From contig CM119268.1 in NCBI GenBank assembly GCA_051294375.1, positions 6,705,232 through 6,769,231 of the forward strand: a stretch of 64,000 bases of DNA. The letters are read 5' to 3'. Position numbers and translations under genes: made by a program. The notes under the pieces were generated by a model. That model was given only the letters and a program-made list of their open reading frames with translations, did not search any database and was not told the DNA's origin. Origin of the DNA: Paraspadella gotoi. Lineage: Eukaryota > Chaetognatha. Below, piece after piece: positions 10,682-23,283 of the stretch. Position 1 is the stretch's first letter; each line of letters opens with the position of its first letter.

Positions 10682-13264
10682 TCAAGAATTGCTATTGCTC
10701 CTATGCGGATCTGAAACCCCGCCTTTAAAACCTCCTCTGGGCGAGTCGCGCGGGTTCTTTTTCGCCTTGGCCACGCGAGAATCGGTTTCTGGTCCAGGCA
10801 GAGCCGAGGTAGTCGGAGGCGGTGTGCGGTGCAGTCCGTTCTCATTTCCCAGAAGGCGATCCACGCACGTTTCCACGTCCACGGAAGGCTCTAGGCACAG
10901 AGCGTGACGAATAATCTCGGCGAGGAGGACCTCTGAAAGGAAGAGAAAAGGATAATGTCAAATGAAAGTATGAAGGCAAGAAAAAAAAAACCGATCCCTC
11001 GTAGCAAATTCCACGAACGGAAAAATTTGCTTACCCGTGAATCCCTTGTTAGAAGCCTCTGCGACGGCGAAAGCCTCTCTCAGATCAGAGACGGCCGCCG
11101 AAACCTGCAGCGACATCTTCATCGAGGGCTTGGAGGAAAGGGAAGAGGCGACGGCACCTGAGGCCGTTGACGCGGAACCGACGCCGGAGGGCACCACTCC
11201 AGCGCCGGTCGTTGGAAGAGGATGCGTATATTGATGAGCGACTGTGGAAGAAGGCGCTGCGGGTGACGTAGATGGCGCCGCCGCTATCTGCTGGTGCTTA
11301 GCAGAGATGTCCAGCAGCAGCGGCGTCACTGTGGATATGAAGGCAGATTTCGACGGTTGCGGCGGTTGACCGTCGTCATCATGGGTTGCCTGAATAATCA
11401 ATATACTCCATTTGTTAATGTTCCGGCGAATAACGAAAGCACCTATCGTACCTGTGCCACGTTGACGTTCGATAGTTGTTTTGCTCCTGAGGCGGTTGCA
11501 GGATCTTTCGAGGCTGCTACGCCGATTTCCTTGGAGGTGTTACCTAATTCGCTGGATATCGTGGCTCGAGCGGCAGACGGCGGCGCAAATGAAGACGAAG
11601 AAACAACGCCATCTCCGTTTGGCGTTCGAGACCGCGCTCCAACGCCGTTGGAACTCTTCGCTGTGGCGTCGTCATCGGCGTTCCACGCTTCTTTACGTTT
11701 AACAGTCTTTTGACGTTCTTTTCCCGTGTTTTGGGAGTTGCCGTCGATCAAGTGAACACCGTCCGCATCTAACGCGGACACCAACCCCAGCGACTTGGGA
11801 TCTTTGATAGTCGGATAATCCCAAGAACCTTCGGAGCGCACCGTACCTACCATTAAAATAAATATTCAATCAAAGAATTTTTTAGCATAAGCATTAAGAG
11901 TTACTCAATAATCATATCTGGTTTACCTCGACCGTTTTCATCATCCTCGTCTTCTGAGCTGGAGGACTCGTCTTGTCCCCCGCCGGCCGCTCTCCATCGC
12001 TTGCATCTCTCCACTAACTCCGTCAAATACGACGTCTTCTTAGCAGTTTTCCCTATTTAGAATACAGCTGGTCAGTTTGAGTCCTAGGTTCTTATATTAG
12101 AATGGGTCAAAATGAAAACATTTTGCTTAATATTAAAAACTAACGAATAAATTGATGTTGCAAAAGCTCCCTGGCAGTTGGTCGGTTGGCCGGGTCTTTA
12201 TTCAGACACACTTCTACGAATTCCCGAAAGGCTGAGCGTTAAATTAAATTATTAGTTTGAAAAAGAATCTAATTCACAAGGCTTCGAGTACTATGATTTC
12301 ACAACCTTTTGAAAAATTTCCCGTCAGCGGAGGCGGATTATTTTTAGTGATGAGGAAAAGAACTCTCATGGGATGAAAATCGGAATAAGGAGGTTCTCCT
12401 AAAAGAATATCACCATCATATAAATTCGAAATAAACGGTTTTTACAAAATTTTACCTTTTGCGAGTTCGATAGCCGTAATGCCCAAAGACCATATGTCGG
12501 CTTTGGAATCGTAATTGCTCTGCAAATTAAAAACGAGATGTTTCAGAAATAGCCTGGAAAGAAATGGAATTATTGATATATAAAGATGTAAGTAAAATAC
12601 CTGCTTTATAACCTCCGGCGCCATCCAAAAAGGAGTCCCTACGAAAGTATTGCGTTTTGAGGTCGTGTTGGTCAACTGCGCGGCGACGCCAAAGTCAGCC
12701 AGTTTGACTTGGCCAGTTTCGCTGATCAACACGTTTGCCGCCTTCACGTCGCGGTGAAGCGTATTCTCGCCGTGGAGATACTCCAGGCCTTTCAACACTT
12801 CCCGTAAGATTGTCGCGATAAAGACTTCCTCGAAAGAACCTAAGAGACCCATAGTATATAAATAAATATATATAAATATATAAATACAAGAAAGCATAGA
12901 CCGAAATCAAACTGAATAACTTACCCGGTTTCATCAAGTCCAAGGCACTGCCACCTCCGAGATATTCCATGATGATCCATAGTTTGGTCTCTTTCAGATA
13001 GGACCCGTAGTACTTGGTGACGTAGGGCGAATCACATTGGCTAAGAACGGTGATTTCTTGCTGAATGTCTTCGATCTCGTCCTCGGCCTCCTCCAAGTCG
13101 ATGATTTTTATGGCGACAACGTGCTTGGTGTTGTTGTCGATCCCTTTGAAAACCTCTCCGAAACTTCCTTTCCCGATCCGTTCTAGCTTGGTGTACAGAA
13201 TTTCCGGATCTTGATTGTACGCTTTCACTCCTAAGGAGGTTCCGTTAGAGGCGGAAGAAGCCAT
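10682..13264 (-). CDS. GckIII: Germinal-centre kinase III (MST3/MST4/YSK1-type Ste20 kinase)
   Basis: Nine exons: 13264-12925, 12839-12601, 12519-12456, 12398-12306, 12231-12145, 12052-11927, 11846-11452, 11389-11035, 10932-10682. Phases match throughout and give 649 aa. The N-terminal kinase has the Gly loop [39 protein letters not shown], the activation segment [19 protein letters not shown] and [15 protein letters not shown], all diagnostic of GCKIII. The segment [16 protein letters not shown] follows. The last two exons carry a helical end ([32 protein letters not shown]) comparable to the region that binds CCM3/PDCD10 in the STRIPAK complex. Between them lies a low-complexity Ser/Thr/Ala linker of about 200 residues, so the protein is about 200 residues longer than human MST3 (about 440). 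The tail after LLGNENG is Pro/Ser-rich. Confidence 0.95.
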
Positions 13265-14094
13265 GATTTACGTCTATTGAAGGCACTAAGCAATTCATGC
13301 TAAGTCATTGGTTTGATGTGATTCATTGTCTCGATGACCGACCAAAGTCATTTCATATCTTAGAAGAAAAAAAATTTAGGTGAAGAAAGGGCTAAATATC
13401 ACTTGCTATCATCGACGTCAGCAACCATCACCATCACGCAATCATCACTTGTGATTATTTTTTTAATTTAATGTTTTATAAATAACTATAATAGAAGTAT
13501 GATTTCAAAATAATATTGAATATTCGTATTTTCCTTATAATTCAAGTCGCCAGAATAAATTAGAAGCACAATTCGGGGGAAAAAATGTAAACTTTCTATT
13601 TTTTCACAAGCTTAACGAGTACGATTACCTAACTCAGCAACTGTCAACCGTCCCAATTGATTAATTATAAATGATTAATCATTTAATTATAGATAACTAG
13701 CGAATTACGCGAGAATATTTGAGTTTATTTAGGTTGTTTTGACAAAGCAGATGGATTTTCAGAGACGGAGTCGGACTTGAACCAACTCTGACTCTGTGGT
13801 TGGAGACCAACAACCGCCACCATTTGTTTCCTCTCGAGAGACGAGGCTAGACTCTAGCCAAGGCAAGGCTTTAGTATTATTATTATTATTAATAATGCAA
13901 TATTTACGATCCAATATAAGTAATTTTTATTCGTAATTTTTCATTTTTATTTTAATTTTTTTATATTTTAAACAAGGCCAAGCATGTAGTTTTCAGTCTT
14001 AGAATCCTAGTAATTATTACAAATTAATTATTAAATTATGGTCTCGCATTTATTAAAATTAAGCAAAATACTAATTAAAATCGAGTACAGCTTG

Positions 14095-14300
14095 TGTAAA
14101 GTCCAGACGAATTTTATTTTGAATTTTATTAATCAAAATTCATTCGTCGCGAAATATACTTTTACAAAAATATTTTCTTTTCCTATGCTATGATTATGAA
14201 AAGAGAGAATAAAAAGAGAGAAAAGAGAGAAAGAGACAAACGTCGATATCTCCTATATTAAAAGAGCATCTGAGTTGTAGATATTCGTCTGGACTTTACA
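14095..14300. mobile_element. 206-bp element with 18-bp terminal inverted repeats (MITE-like)
   Basis: TGTAAAGTCCAGACGAAT at 14095-14112 is repeated as its perfect reverse complement at 14283-14300. The interior is AT- and AG-rich with no ORF. I see no clear target-site duplication. The size and perfect 18-bp ends suggest a short non-autonomous DNA transposon. Confidence 0.6.
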
Positions 14301-14424
14301 AAATTGGTACAAACTACAACCAATATAATGTTATACCGAAAGTTATACCGAAGGTTGCAAAAATGAATACGTTCCCATTTATTAAATTTTTATATATACA
14401 TATTATTTCATAAGTGAATATATA

Positions 14425-14471
14425 ATTAAAAAGTAAGAAATTTTATATTATAAAATTTCTTACTTTTTAAT
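14425..14471. repeat. Perfect palindrome, 22-bp arms, 3-base loop
   Basis: Arms 14425-14446 and 14450-14471 are exact reverse complements (ATTAAAAAGTAAGAAATTTT...). It is very AT-rich and could extrude as a hairpin. Confidence 0.85.
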
Positions 14472-14763
14472 ATTCTGTTTTTTGTTTTTTTTTTGGAAAG
14501 AAAATAAATGGACAACAATTTTATGTGTTCGCGAGAATGAAAGGAATAACAATTGTGAATAATGAATAATGAACAAAATCAAATTCGAATAGAGAATCAA
14601 GGTATTGAATGTTTAAAGTATACGAATAGACTAAATGTATTCATATTTTTAATTTTGTTTATTTAATTTATTTATTTATTTATCTCTCTTTCCTTCTTTT
14701 TATATTGTATATTAATTAATTCTTTTTTAATTTTTTATATTTTTTATATTTTTTTTATATTCC

Positions 14764-14820
14764 TTCAGATTTATCAACATCTCTTTTACTAGTAGTAAAA
14801 GAGATGTTGATAAATCTGAA
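14764..14820. repeat. Perfect palindrome, 27-bp arms, 3-base loop
   Basis: Arms 14764-14790 and 14794-14820 are exact reverse complements (TTCAGATTTATCAACATCTC...). It ends 4 bp before the next palindrome. Confidence 0.9.
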
Positions 14821-14824
14821 AGAA

Positions 14825-14863
14825 CACATGAGTGTATGTAGTAATACTACATACACTCATGTG
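14825..14863. repeat. Perfect palindrome, 19-bp arms, 1-base loop
   Basis: CACATGAGTGTATGTAGTA at 14825-14843 and its exact reverse complement at 14845-14863 flank a single A. It lies directly next to the previous palindrome. Confidence 0.9.
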
Positions 14864-15335
14864 CAAAAAAAAGGCGCCACTTTATAACTTTAAATTCCAG
14901 ACGCTCTATAAAGATATTTTTAAAAATCATATAAAAAATAAAATTTTTTAAAAAAAGAATTAAGGTTTAAATTTTATTATAATCGGTTAGGTAGTTTAGG
15001 AGATATTATTTTTTAAACTTAAACATTTTTTGTTATGCTTAAATGAAATACAACTCATATGAATCATATGTTTGGTAATCTCTCTAATAGCTGGTACACC
15101 ATTAATTTTATAGTGTAACATAAAAATCTTTAAAAAATCAAGGTTTATTTCCCAAATGATGGATTTAAAAATCATCGACGATACTAGGACTATAAATTTT
15201 GTTTTTGCTTTCTATTCTGAGCAAGAATTGAAAACCTTTTATGTTATTTTTTCTGAAAAATCAATAAATAGGGTAAAATCAATGATGGCAGTTATATTTA
15301 CACCAATATCACTAATGTCCTTATTAAAAATACCC

Positions 15336-16140
15336 CCTTTGGTTGGCAGCCATCAAAAACAAGGTCTCAACCTTTACTAACAATTTTATTCGGAATTTAA
15401 ATGTTCACACCTTTATCACAATTAATTCCATCGTTTATAAAAATGCTTCCACTCTCACCAATGCTATCAAGTGCAGCAATACCACTTGTGCAACAGAAGA
15501 TAAACTTATGGTTAATGCTAAAAATAAAACATCAGTTGATGCAGCAATACAGATAAAATTTAAAGGTGAAGTAAATATCGCCGACGTTATAATGGCTGTT
15601 ATTGATATCCTCAATGCAGCGTGGCTTTCATTACCGTTTCTGAGCCATAACTTACCATTTTATCAGCATTGCTATTTCAGTTATATGCGCTATCTTTGCA
15701 AATTAGGAGCGGTACTTATGCTTTTCACTCTTTTCAGTACGGCTCTGCAATATTTGCAGATTCTGCCCTCTCGGCAGGTTTCCGCCCTTTCGGCAGGTTC
15801 CACCCTCTTAGCAGGTACGCTATTTTGGCCATTTCCGCCATCCAAGCTATTTTTTATATTCCGGTTATTATTGCCATCTTGGCCTTTTCTATCATCTCGG
15901 CCAAACCCTCCAGTTATAAGGCGACACCACGACTTTATTAGTGGGTTCCGCCACCTCCGTGGCCAGCACAACTGACTTTTATTTTAGCGGCTTGAAAGTC
16001 AGCTCTGCCTTTACAATCTTATGCCACTGTTTGTTTGTGGAGTACTGCCTTTTTTTCAGCCAGCAGCGCTTTTCCAAGACGTTACCCTTCAGCCTACACC
16101 CTCAGACATTCACGCTACTTATAAAAAACTTTTTGTAATG
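15336..16140 (+). other. Compositional island with a 210-codon ORF and 19-bp tandem motif; nature unknown
   Basis: The base composition shifts abruptly from AT-rich flanks to a mixed one. A plus-strand frame stays open from 15343 to 15975 (210 codons). It reads Asn/Thr/Ile-rich at first, then hydrophobic. Another frame at 15669-15941 is open and reads as repeated Ala/Ile/Ser hydrophobic stretches. Three imperfect tandem copies of a roughly 19-bp unit (CCCTCTCGGCAGGTTTCCG-like) lie at about 15766-15817. I recognise no family and see no splice or promoter context. It may be a decayed insertion rather than a gene. Confidence 0.35.
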
Positions 16141-16260
16141 GGCAAGGATGTGGTAACAATTGTTTCGTTGCTATGGGATTGACCTTAACTGGCCACTGTT
16201 TGGTAGTTGGCTACTGATTTTTTTTTTAATTTTTTTTGTTATTATTAAAATATAATAACT

Positions 16261-16505
16261 TATTATGTTATTATCCTACAAGAATGATGGAGGCTTTAAA
16301 CTACCAAAACCTGTCCAAAGTCAGGGGCAAAATAACCTATTTATTAAATGAATAGATAATTTTTATATTGGTTATACTTTTGAAATTGAAACAACCAATA
16401 TAAAAAGTATCCATTCATTTAATAAATAAGCTATCTTGCCCCTGATTTTGGACAGGCTTTAGTGGTTTAAGGCCTCCATCACTCTTACAAGATAATTACA
16501 TAAAA
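16261..16505. mobile_element. Foldback element with ~112-bp imperfect inverted arms
   Basis: The left arm (16261-16372) and right arm (16394-16505) are imperfect reverse complements along their full length, separated by about 21 bp. Shared blocks include CTGTCCAAAGTCAGGGGCAA on the left and its complement GCCCCTGATTTTGGACAG on the right. The family recurs in fragments at 2281-2460, 40540-40680 and 44170-44220, two of them in introns. There is no coding capacity, which fits a non-autonomous foldback or MITE family. Confidence 0.75.
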
Positions 16506-18693
16506 GGTCCCTACAAGCTTTCAATCAAGACTTTCTTATTTATTTTATAATTTTATCCCCCTACGCTATATATTCTTATATTAAAATGCTGAAAAATAGC
16601 TGGAAAGTAAACGCGACAATTTTTTTTTTCCGTCATGGTATTATTCACTATTGTTCAAAGTTGTAGCATAAAAAGAAATTGTAGCATGAAAAGAAATTTT
16701 GAATTTTGAGACGTAAGACTAAGTTAAGATTAAGAAACTCTAAATAGTATACTTTAAAATACGCATATTAAAAATAAAAGGGAAAGAGGTGGTGGTGAAA
16801 AAAATGGGAACGGAGAGATTCAAGAGTCAAGACTCGAGCATTGCCATTGCATTGGTGTATTATTTTTAAACTTCACTCTTCAGATGACATGATCATGGAT
16901 TATAAATTACAAAGTGTTTCTGTCGTTTCAATATTTATTATATTAATTATATTAATATTTTTTTCTCTTTCATCGTTTCCTTGTTTGGTATCCTCAAATC
17001 TGCACAGTTCATGACGTTCTGGGCCCCTGAGAATAGAAAACCTTTCATCCGTGGTGTCTCTCTTTCTCGCTCCTCTGATAACAAAATCTTCCTCGGTTCT
17101 TTTTCAGCTCGTTTTTGTCATGTAAGTCCACTGAGACCGTCCCATCTCACCTACTTCAGATCGTTGATCATAATCAAGTAACACCGACGACCTTACCTGA
17201 CTTATTTTCTAGCGTGAAGAAGGCATGAAATATGGTGCTTCGCTCCCAAATATTTCTAGAATGATGTAGGACCGAATGACACAACGCAATTGGATGAAGT
17301 CACCGACGATCCGTCGCACGAATACCGCCGAAGGAGGGGCGGCGCGTTTCCTCTTATTGTTGTTTGCTAACAAGGATGTATCTGCTTCGCTGTTATCCTA
17401 TTGTGGCGATGTTGTCATTGTTTAAGATAATTATCTTATACTTAGTTATGCCTAGTTATAGTATAATACTTTATTCGTCGTAATTTAAGGAATGTATAAA
17501 ATATTCAAGTAACCAATCTACTGGCAGGAACAATACGTTAAAAAGCTAATTTGACGGAGTTAATCACCCAGACCCGAGAGGTCGCCGGTAAACCTTCCAA
17601 GTTCCTCCACGTAAAAATTGAAAGTAATTATTTCCGTCTTAACTTTTTTCACTTTTGATATAATATAACATATTATGGAAGTATAACTAAAAGAACGCTT
17701 TCTGTTTTGTTGTTTTTGTTTTCTTTTTAAGATAGATAGTCTTTCTCTTCATTCTGATTCGGTTATCACCATCCCTCCCTCCCAAAGTCGTCGTTTTACC
17801 CTCGCCTCGGATCGTCCTCTCGGGTTGCATGAGTCGCCACGAAACTCCTTCGATGAAGGTGATCCACTCGAGGCGAATCTTTCCGATGGAAATCTCTCAA
17901 AGGTTGAGTTCATGACAATTCCCCGGGGATTCTCGAAACTTTCATTACGTCGAGAAAATCTCGGCACCATGGAACATGAGCGGAGGAGAGTCTCGTCATG
18001 TAAACCTCTTTATCTCTCTCGCTCTCTCTCTCTCTCTTTCTTTTTCTCTCTCATATTCGCTCTCTCTCGCCGGTAACTCAGATCCCTGTGGCTCATTTAT
18101 GGTGGGTAAGAGATGGGAAGGAGGTAAGTCGCCGTAATTCTGTTGATGAATCTTTCCTTGACGACGAGAGATTTATCTCAGGGTTCCATGACTCGTAACG
18201 GAGATATAGGGAACATAAGGTTTCGAATCGGGCTTGACGAGTGAGACAGCTCGGAATCATTTTTGTTGGTTTATTACACAGAATGGTCACGAAAAGCTGA
18301 AAGAATGAAGATTTTGAAATGAACGGATATTAAAAAAACAAATAAGAGACTTTATTACTGCTGTACAGTATACATCTTATAGTTATAACATTACTTTTAA
18401 TGAACATTATATTAGCCAGTTATGCTTGAGAGCGATTTTGGAGAAAATAATTAGAATAGTGATGTTTATAGCCAGTTTTGATTGATAAATACAAGAAACC
18501 TAAGCTAGAAATTAAGTAGTACGAAACTGTTCTTTTAACTTTTAATTCCTTTAATTAATCACGACAAAATTACGACAATTACGATTAATTACAATTACGT
18601 AATTTTTCGATGCAAAGGCCGAGTAATATTTCTTTTATCCTCCATATATTCCTCTTCTCATCCCCCTCTTCGACTTACCTCTTTCTTCACCAT

Positions 18694-18695
<2 letters not shown>

Positions 18696-18747
<52 letters not shown>
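18696..18747. repeat. (CT)n microsatellite
   Basis: An uninterrupted CT dinucleotide run of about 52 bp. Ser/Leu and Arg/Glu ORFs across it are artefacts of the repeat. Confidence 0.95.
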
Positions 18748-18751
<4 letters not shown>

Positions 18752-19684
18752 TTCGTTGCGTGTCTTCGTAATTCCGATCGTCTCTCGAGTTTTGACTTTC
18801 GTTCGTTGTTGCGGAATCGCCGAGGGCCTACCGATCGAGCGATCATCACTTCGCGACTTACCTTCGCCAATTCCATTTCTTTTGGGAGAGATTCTGATGG
18901 TGACGAACTTTCATTCAATTTTAAAAAGTAAATTAAAGAAATCTCCATGAAGTCGGACATTTAAAAGACAACATCAAATTTGAAGGTAACATAAGCATAC
19001 AAAAATTTTTATTAATTATTTATAACTTAAAATTTTTTTTTGTTTTCCCTAAAAGTTTAAAAATTACTATGAATATTTGTTATGACCTTATCACTATGAT
19101 GACATTTTTTACATTATGATTATTTTACTTTAAAGTAATTAAAATTTATCATTATTAAGTGATAATAAACTGGCGGCAATATTTGAGTGAGATAAAATTC
19201 AAACTAAGAATGATATACAACCAATGTTTTTATATAACATTTTGTTCCTCTTTTGTGCCACTTCGTCTTGAAAAGTTTTTGTTAAATATTAACTTCACCG
19301 ACAAAACTAAAATTAAACTTTTTCAGTTATTTGCCTGCTTCCACTAAGAGTAGCCTAACTCTGTAAGGTGGTTAGGAAATTTAAATCAAGCACCTGCTCA
19401 AACGAAAATTTAAACATTTTTTTAAAAAAATTGAATAGACAAAAAAATTTAACATTACTCTATACCCCATATATTAATTTTTTAATATTTATTTATAAAT
19501 ATATATTATATTTATTTATAAATTTATTTATAATAGGCTAAAAATTTTTTTAGGATTTTTTTTAATTTTAAGATAAGATTGACTCATTGAGGTAGCTTGC
19601 AAAAAGTTGTCTACACAAAGTATATTTTTTTTTCTCGATATTTTGATCATAAGTGGGTGAAAAATATGAAAAACTTTTTATAAT

Positions 19685-19718
<34 letters not shown>

Positions 19719-20443
19719 TTTCGATAATTTTATTACTTTTTCTTAATTTTTTCTAAGAACACATAAGAATCTTTGAAAGTTATAGTTATATTTTATATTT
19801 AACTTTTTATCAGAATCCATCAAAAAAAGATAAGATTGATTAAGAAAATTTTTTATCATTATATAGTAATATTGTAATTTTGATAGCAACAATAAAAGCA
19901 TTAAAATCGAACTTTTTTAAAAAAATATTTTTTTACCTGAAAGTATACTTCAAGACTAAAGTTTTGAACCCCCGCCCCGATTGAATTTAATTTCATAGTA
20001 GATTTCTACTTCCACGCTTCATTTTTCGGTTGTGCCATGAACCTTTCCAAATTACTTGCGCCTGAGGCCTTTTCATTTTAATTTCAAACTCACCTAGAGC
20101 AGTTTCAGCGGTTTCCGTTTCGTCACACGCATGTTCGCTTCCTCACTTTCGGTCTTTAAGTTTAACAGAGAATTCCTTATTCCAGTTTTAGATTTCATGC
20201 GATCCTCGAAAGAAGTCACATCCTTTGTCCTAACCTTTCTCCACGTCTCGAATACGCAATAATTTTTCTCTGTCGAAACCGCTTTCGAGTGATTTTATTT
20301 TTTTGGGCCCCGGAGCTAAAAGCGGTGGGGCAGAACGAGTGTGGAATGGAAAGGCGAGTGGGCCAAAGATAGAGTTCTGAGTGCAGGTGAAGTTGAATTA
20401 CCTCAAGCTATCATTCTGGAAGTATTTTCATGAGAAAGTGAGA

Positions 20444-20446
<3 letters not shown>

Positions 20447-20516
<70 letters not shown>
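20447..20516. repeat. (GA)n microsatellite
   Basis: A nearly perfect GA run of about 70 bp with one interruption. Confidence 0.95.
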
Positions 20517-23283
20517 TGCACCTGCTATTTTACTGATTGGAAGTTGGAACGTCGCGTGATCACCGGTTGTGACGTGGCGAGAAAGCAAACATTGGAACTC
20601 ACCTTCTGCGAAGGAAAGGAGAAAGATCGAGGAGAAAAGAAAGAAATCGATAGGAGTCAGCATTGTTGTCGTAGTTTCAGTATCGTTGGCTTTAATTTGG
20701 GACGTTCCAGTGACAAAGAAGTTTAAAATTTAGGTTTTTGTCATCTGTGACAAATCAGTTGCTAAGTTTTGATATAATCCTAAAATAAAAGCTCTTGAAA
20801 GTTTTAATTTTTATTATGAACCAATTATTTCGTTCCTCACTTGTTGTTTCCAATTTAATCAATAGCTAGTAAATTCGATTCGATATCTCTGCTTTTTAAG
20901 TAGTGATTAATATACCAAATGCATATAAAACTATAATTAAACTATAATTTTTCATTGCCAAAGAACTCGAAACGAATTCGTCGTTTTCTGAAATCGATTC
21001 ACCGTGATCCACGATGTTGCGTGACCAGTTTGAAAGAACGACCCAACCACGAGCACACCTTTATTCAAACTGGAGCACCTGAAAAAAGTGTCGATGGGTG
21101 TTTTTAATCGTTGTCAACCGTGTTACCACCTTTGTACGCTATAAATTGAAAACTAGCTAAAGTGAGTGGTAATGTTCAAATTACATTTTTTCTTTCATTA
21201 AATTCAGTAAACCGGCTTCTTTCTTGGCATAATGAACTAATCTCACTGAATTACTTTTTGAAAATTTGAATTTAAAGTCGAAAATAGCTATTAACGTCTA
21301 CGCATTATTTATTATAAGTAATAAAATAATATTAATATTAATATGTAATAAGCATTAATCAAGTTATGTTATGTATGATAAAATATTGATTTTTTTTTAA
21401 GGAACTAATTTTTTAAACAACGGTTCAATAATAAATGAATGAAGAGATATTTGGTAGTGGTATGCTCGAATAAATCGAAAGAGACAGAGAAAAAGAGAGA
21501 AATCACAACCAGTTTCTCTACTTCAGAAATAAAAGTATGCCGGGAAAACCACACAAATCTATTTTTACGCCCTTTCTTAGCTCTGAGGTAGTAAATTAAA
21601 TGTGTAATCATGCGTATGTTGGTAAAAAATTCATCCAACTGATGATTGGGCTAAATCTTTCAAATTTAAACTGAACAGTTATTTAAAATTTTAGTTGAAT
21701 CTAAATTTGGAGATGCGTGCTGCTCCCGGCATTGTGCTCCTGTGCAAATTTGGCGAGGTGAGGTGCTCGGCACTTCGTCACGACTCACATGTGACCCAAA
21801 AATCGATGTCGCGATCGATATCTCTTTCCTTTTCTCTTTCTCTCTCCTTTGCTCTCGCTCTCGCTCGTTTGCAGCATTGCCATGTGATGCGAATTCGGCA
21901 TTGAGGTAAGGCTGAGTGACTCAACGCACAGTGACTTCTACTCTTCCCTCCAATTTTACCCCACCCTTTTTTTGTTGATGGCTATTAAGCTTATTAATGT
22001 CAGACTTCGTTTTTGTCTATAATAAGTCCAAACCTGGCGTTTTTTCACTTTATTCGTGAAATTAGAATTCACTTTCTCGTCATCGTCCGAGATTCCTATC
22101 TAATATGATTCATCGGCATTCGATTTTAAAGGACTCACCGACGCCGTTCAAAGGGGCCAACCTGATCGTCTATTCATACAATTCTTTCATTTTCTTTAAT
22201 TTCGTTCATTGTTCTGAAGTTGAGATCGGACCGTGTGAATGGGATCGTCGTCGCCGATGGCCGCGATGTTTTTTTGTTGGATTCTTTAAATGAAAGAAAG
22301 ACAAGCGGTGGCCGGTGACCCTCACGCGATGGCGGAGAAATGGAAAGGACTACGTGAACCCCGGGGAAAATCCATACACCTTTTCTTTTTTTTCTTTCTC
22401 TTTTTCTGTCGTAGCGGATAGAGATAGGAATTCTTGGGAAAAGAGGAGACCGTTGGAGAATTCACGTCCGAGGAACAGGTTTTCCGCCAAGATATAATTC
22501 CGTCCCAAACGAAGCCACGGCCTACTTTCTCTTTCGTCACTGACAAAAGGACGAGCTCGGAGACGGCTTATTGCCTCGGTGAACCTTTTACTACGTTCGA
22601 ACCACGGTTATCTATCCGGTTTTTCTTTGGCTTTCACGATCACTATGGCAATTAAGAAAATTAATCATTGCTCCGTTTCTTCAATTTAAATTTAAAAGGT
22701 TTTCAATGCGACCCTTTGTTTTAAATTCGGTTAAAACACAAAGTCGAGATTTTGCGACGAGGATGCATCGAAAGGAGGTGGCTGCGCGCTGCCTCCCTCT
22801 CCTCCGTGATCAATTTCACGTGACGCGTCGTGTGTGTGTGCCTCACCTGCGCGTTTCTCTCACCTGCGACGAAGCTGCGATGCGGCGAGACGGAGAGACG
22901 GAGAGCCGAGCCTTACCTCACGTTATCGTCACGCAACCTTACCTGTTCGGTCTTCTATCGGTTTTCCAACTTCTTTTCGCGTCGTGCAAGTCCTTTTCTC
23001 TCTCGGTCTCGTGAAAAACTCACCCAACCAGTCGCGCTTACTTGATTTTCCAGATTCTCTTTTGGCTGACTGTCACATCAATTATTCCTGATTTTGAAAG
23101 AGTCTCTCACTCGTTACTCGTTATTTCACCTTTCTTTTTTTTTTAGTTCAGTTTGAAAAATCCTTCCCAAACAATGGGGTTGTCTGTAAAAATAAAGTTT
23201 AAATCTTGAAAACTATTTTACAAAGGCGGAATGAAACTTTTCAATTTCTCTTTATAATTAAAATCGTAAAAGTTTTTTGCAAA

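Larger units (their letters stand above)
13265..23283. other. 10-kb intergenic region with mobile-element remnants
   Basis: No supported coding exon. The DNA is AT-rich, with local islands of higher GC at about 15340-16140, 17000-18300 and 21700-23100. It contains the TIR element, hairpins, foldback element and CT/GA tracts listed separately, plus an ATC repeat at about 19684-19720. The last 1.5 kb before 23284 is more GC-rich and could hold the promoter of the downstream gene. I found no TATA or initiator match good enough to call. Confidence 0.6.
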
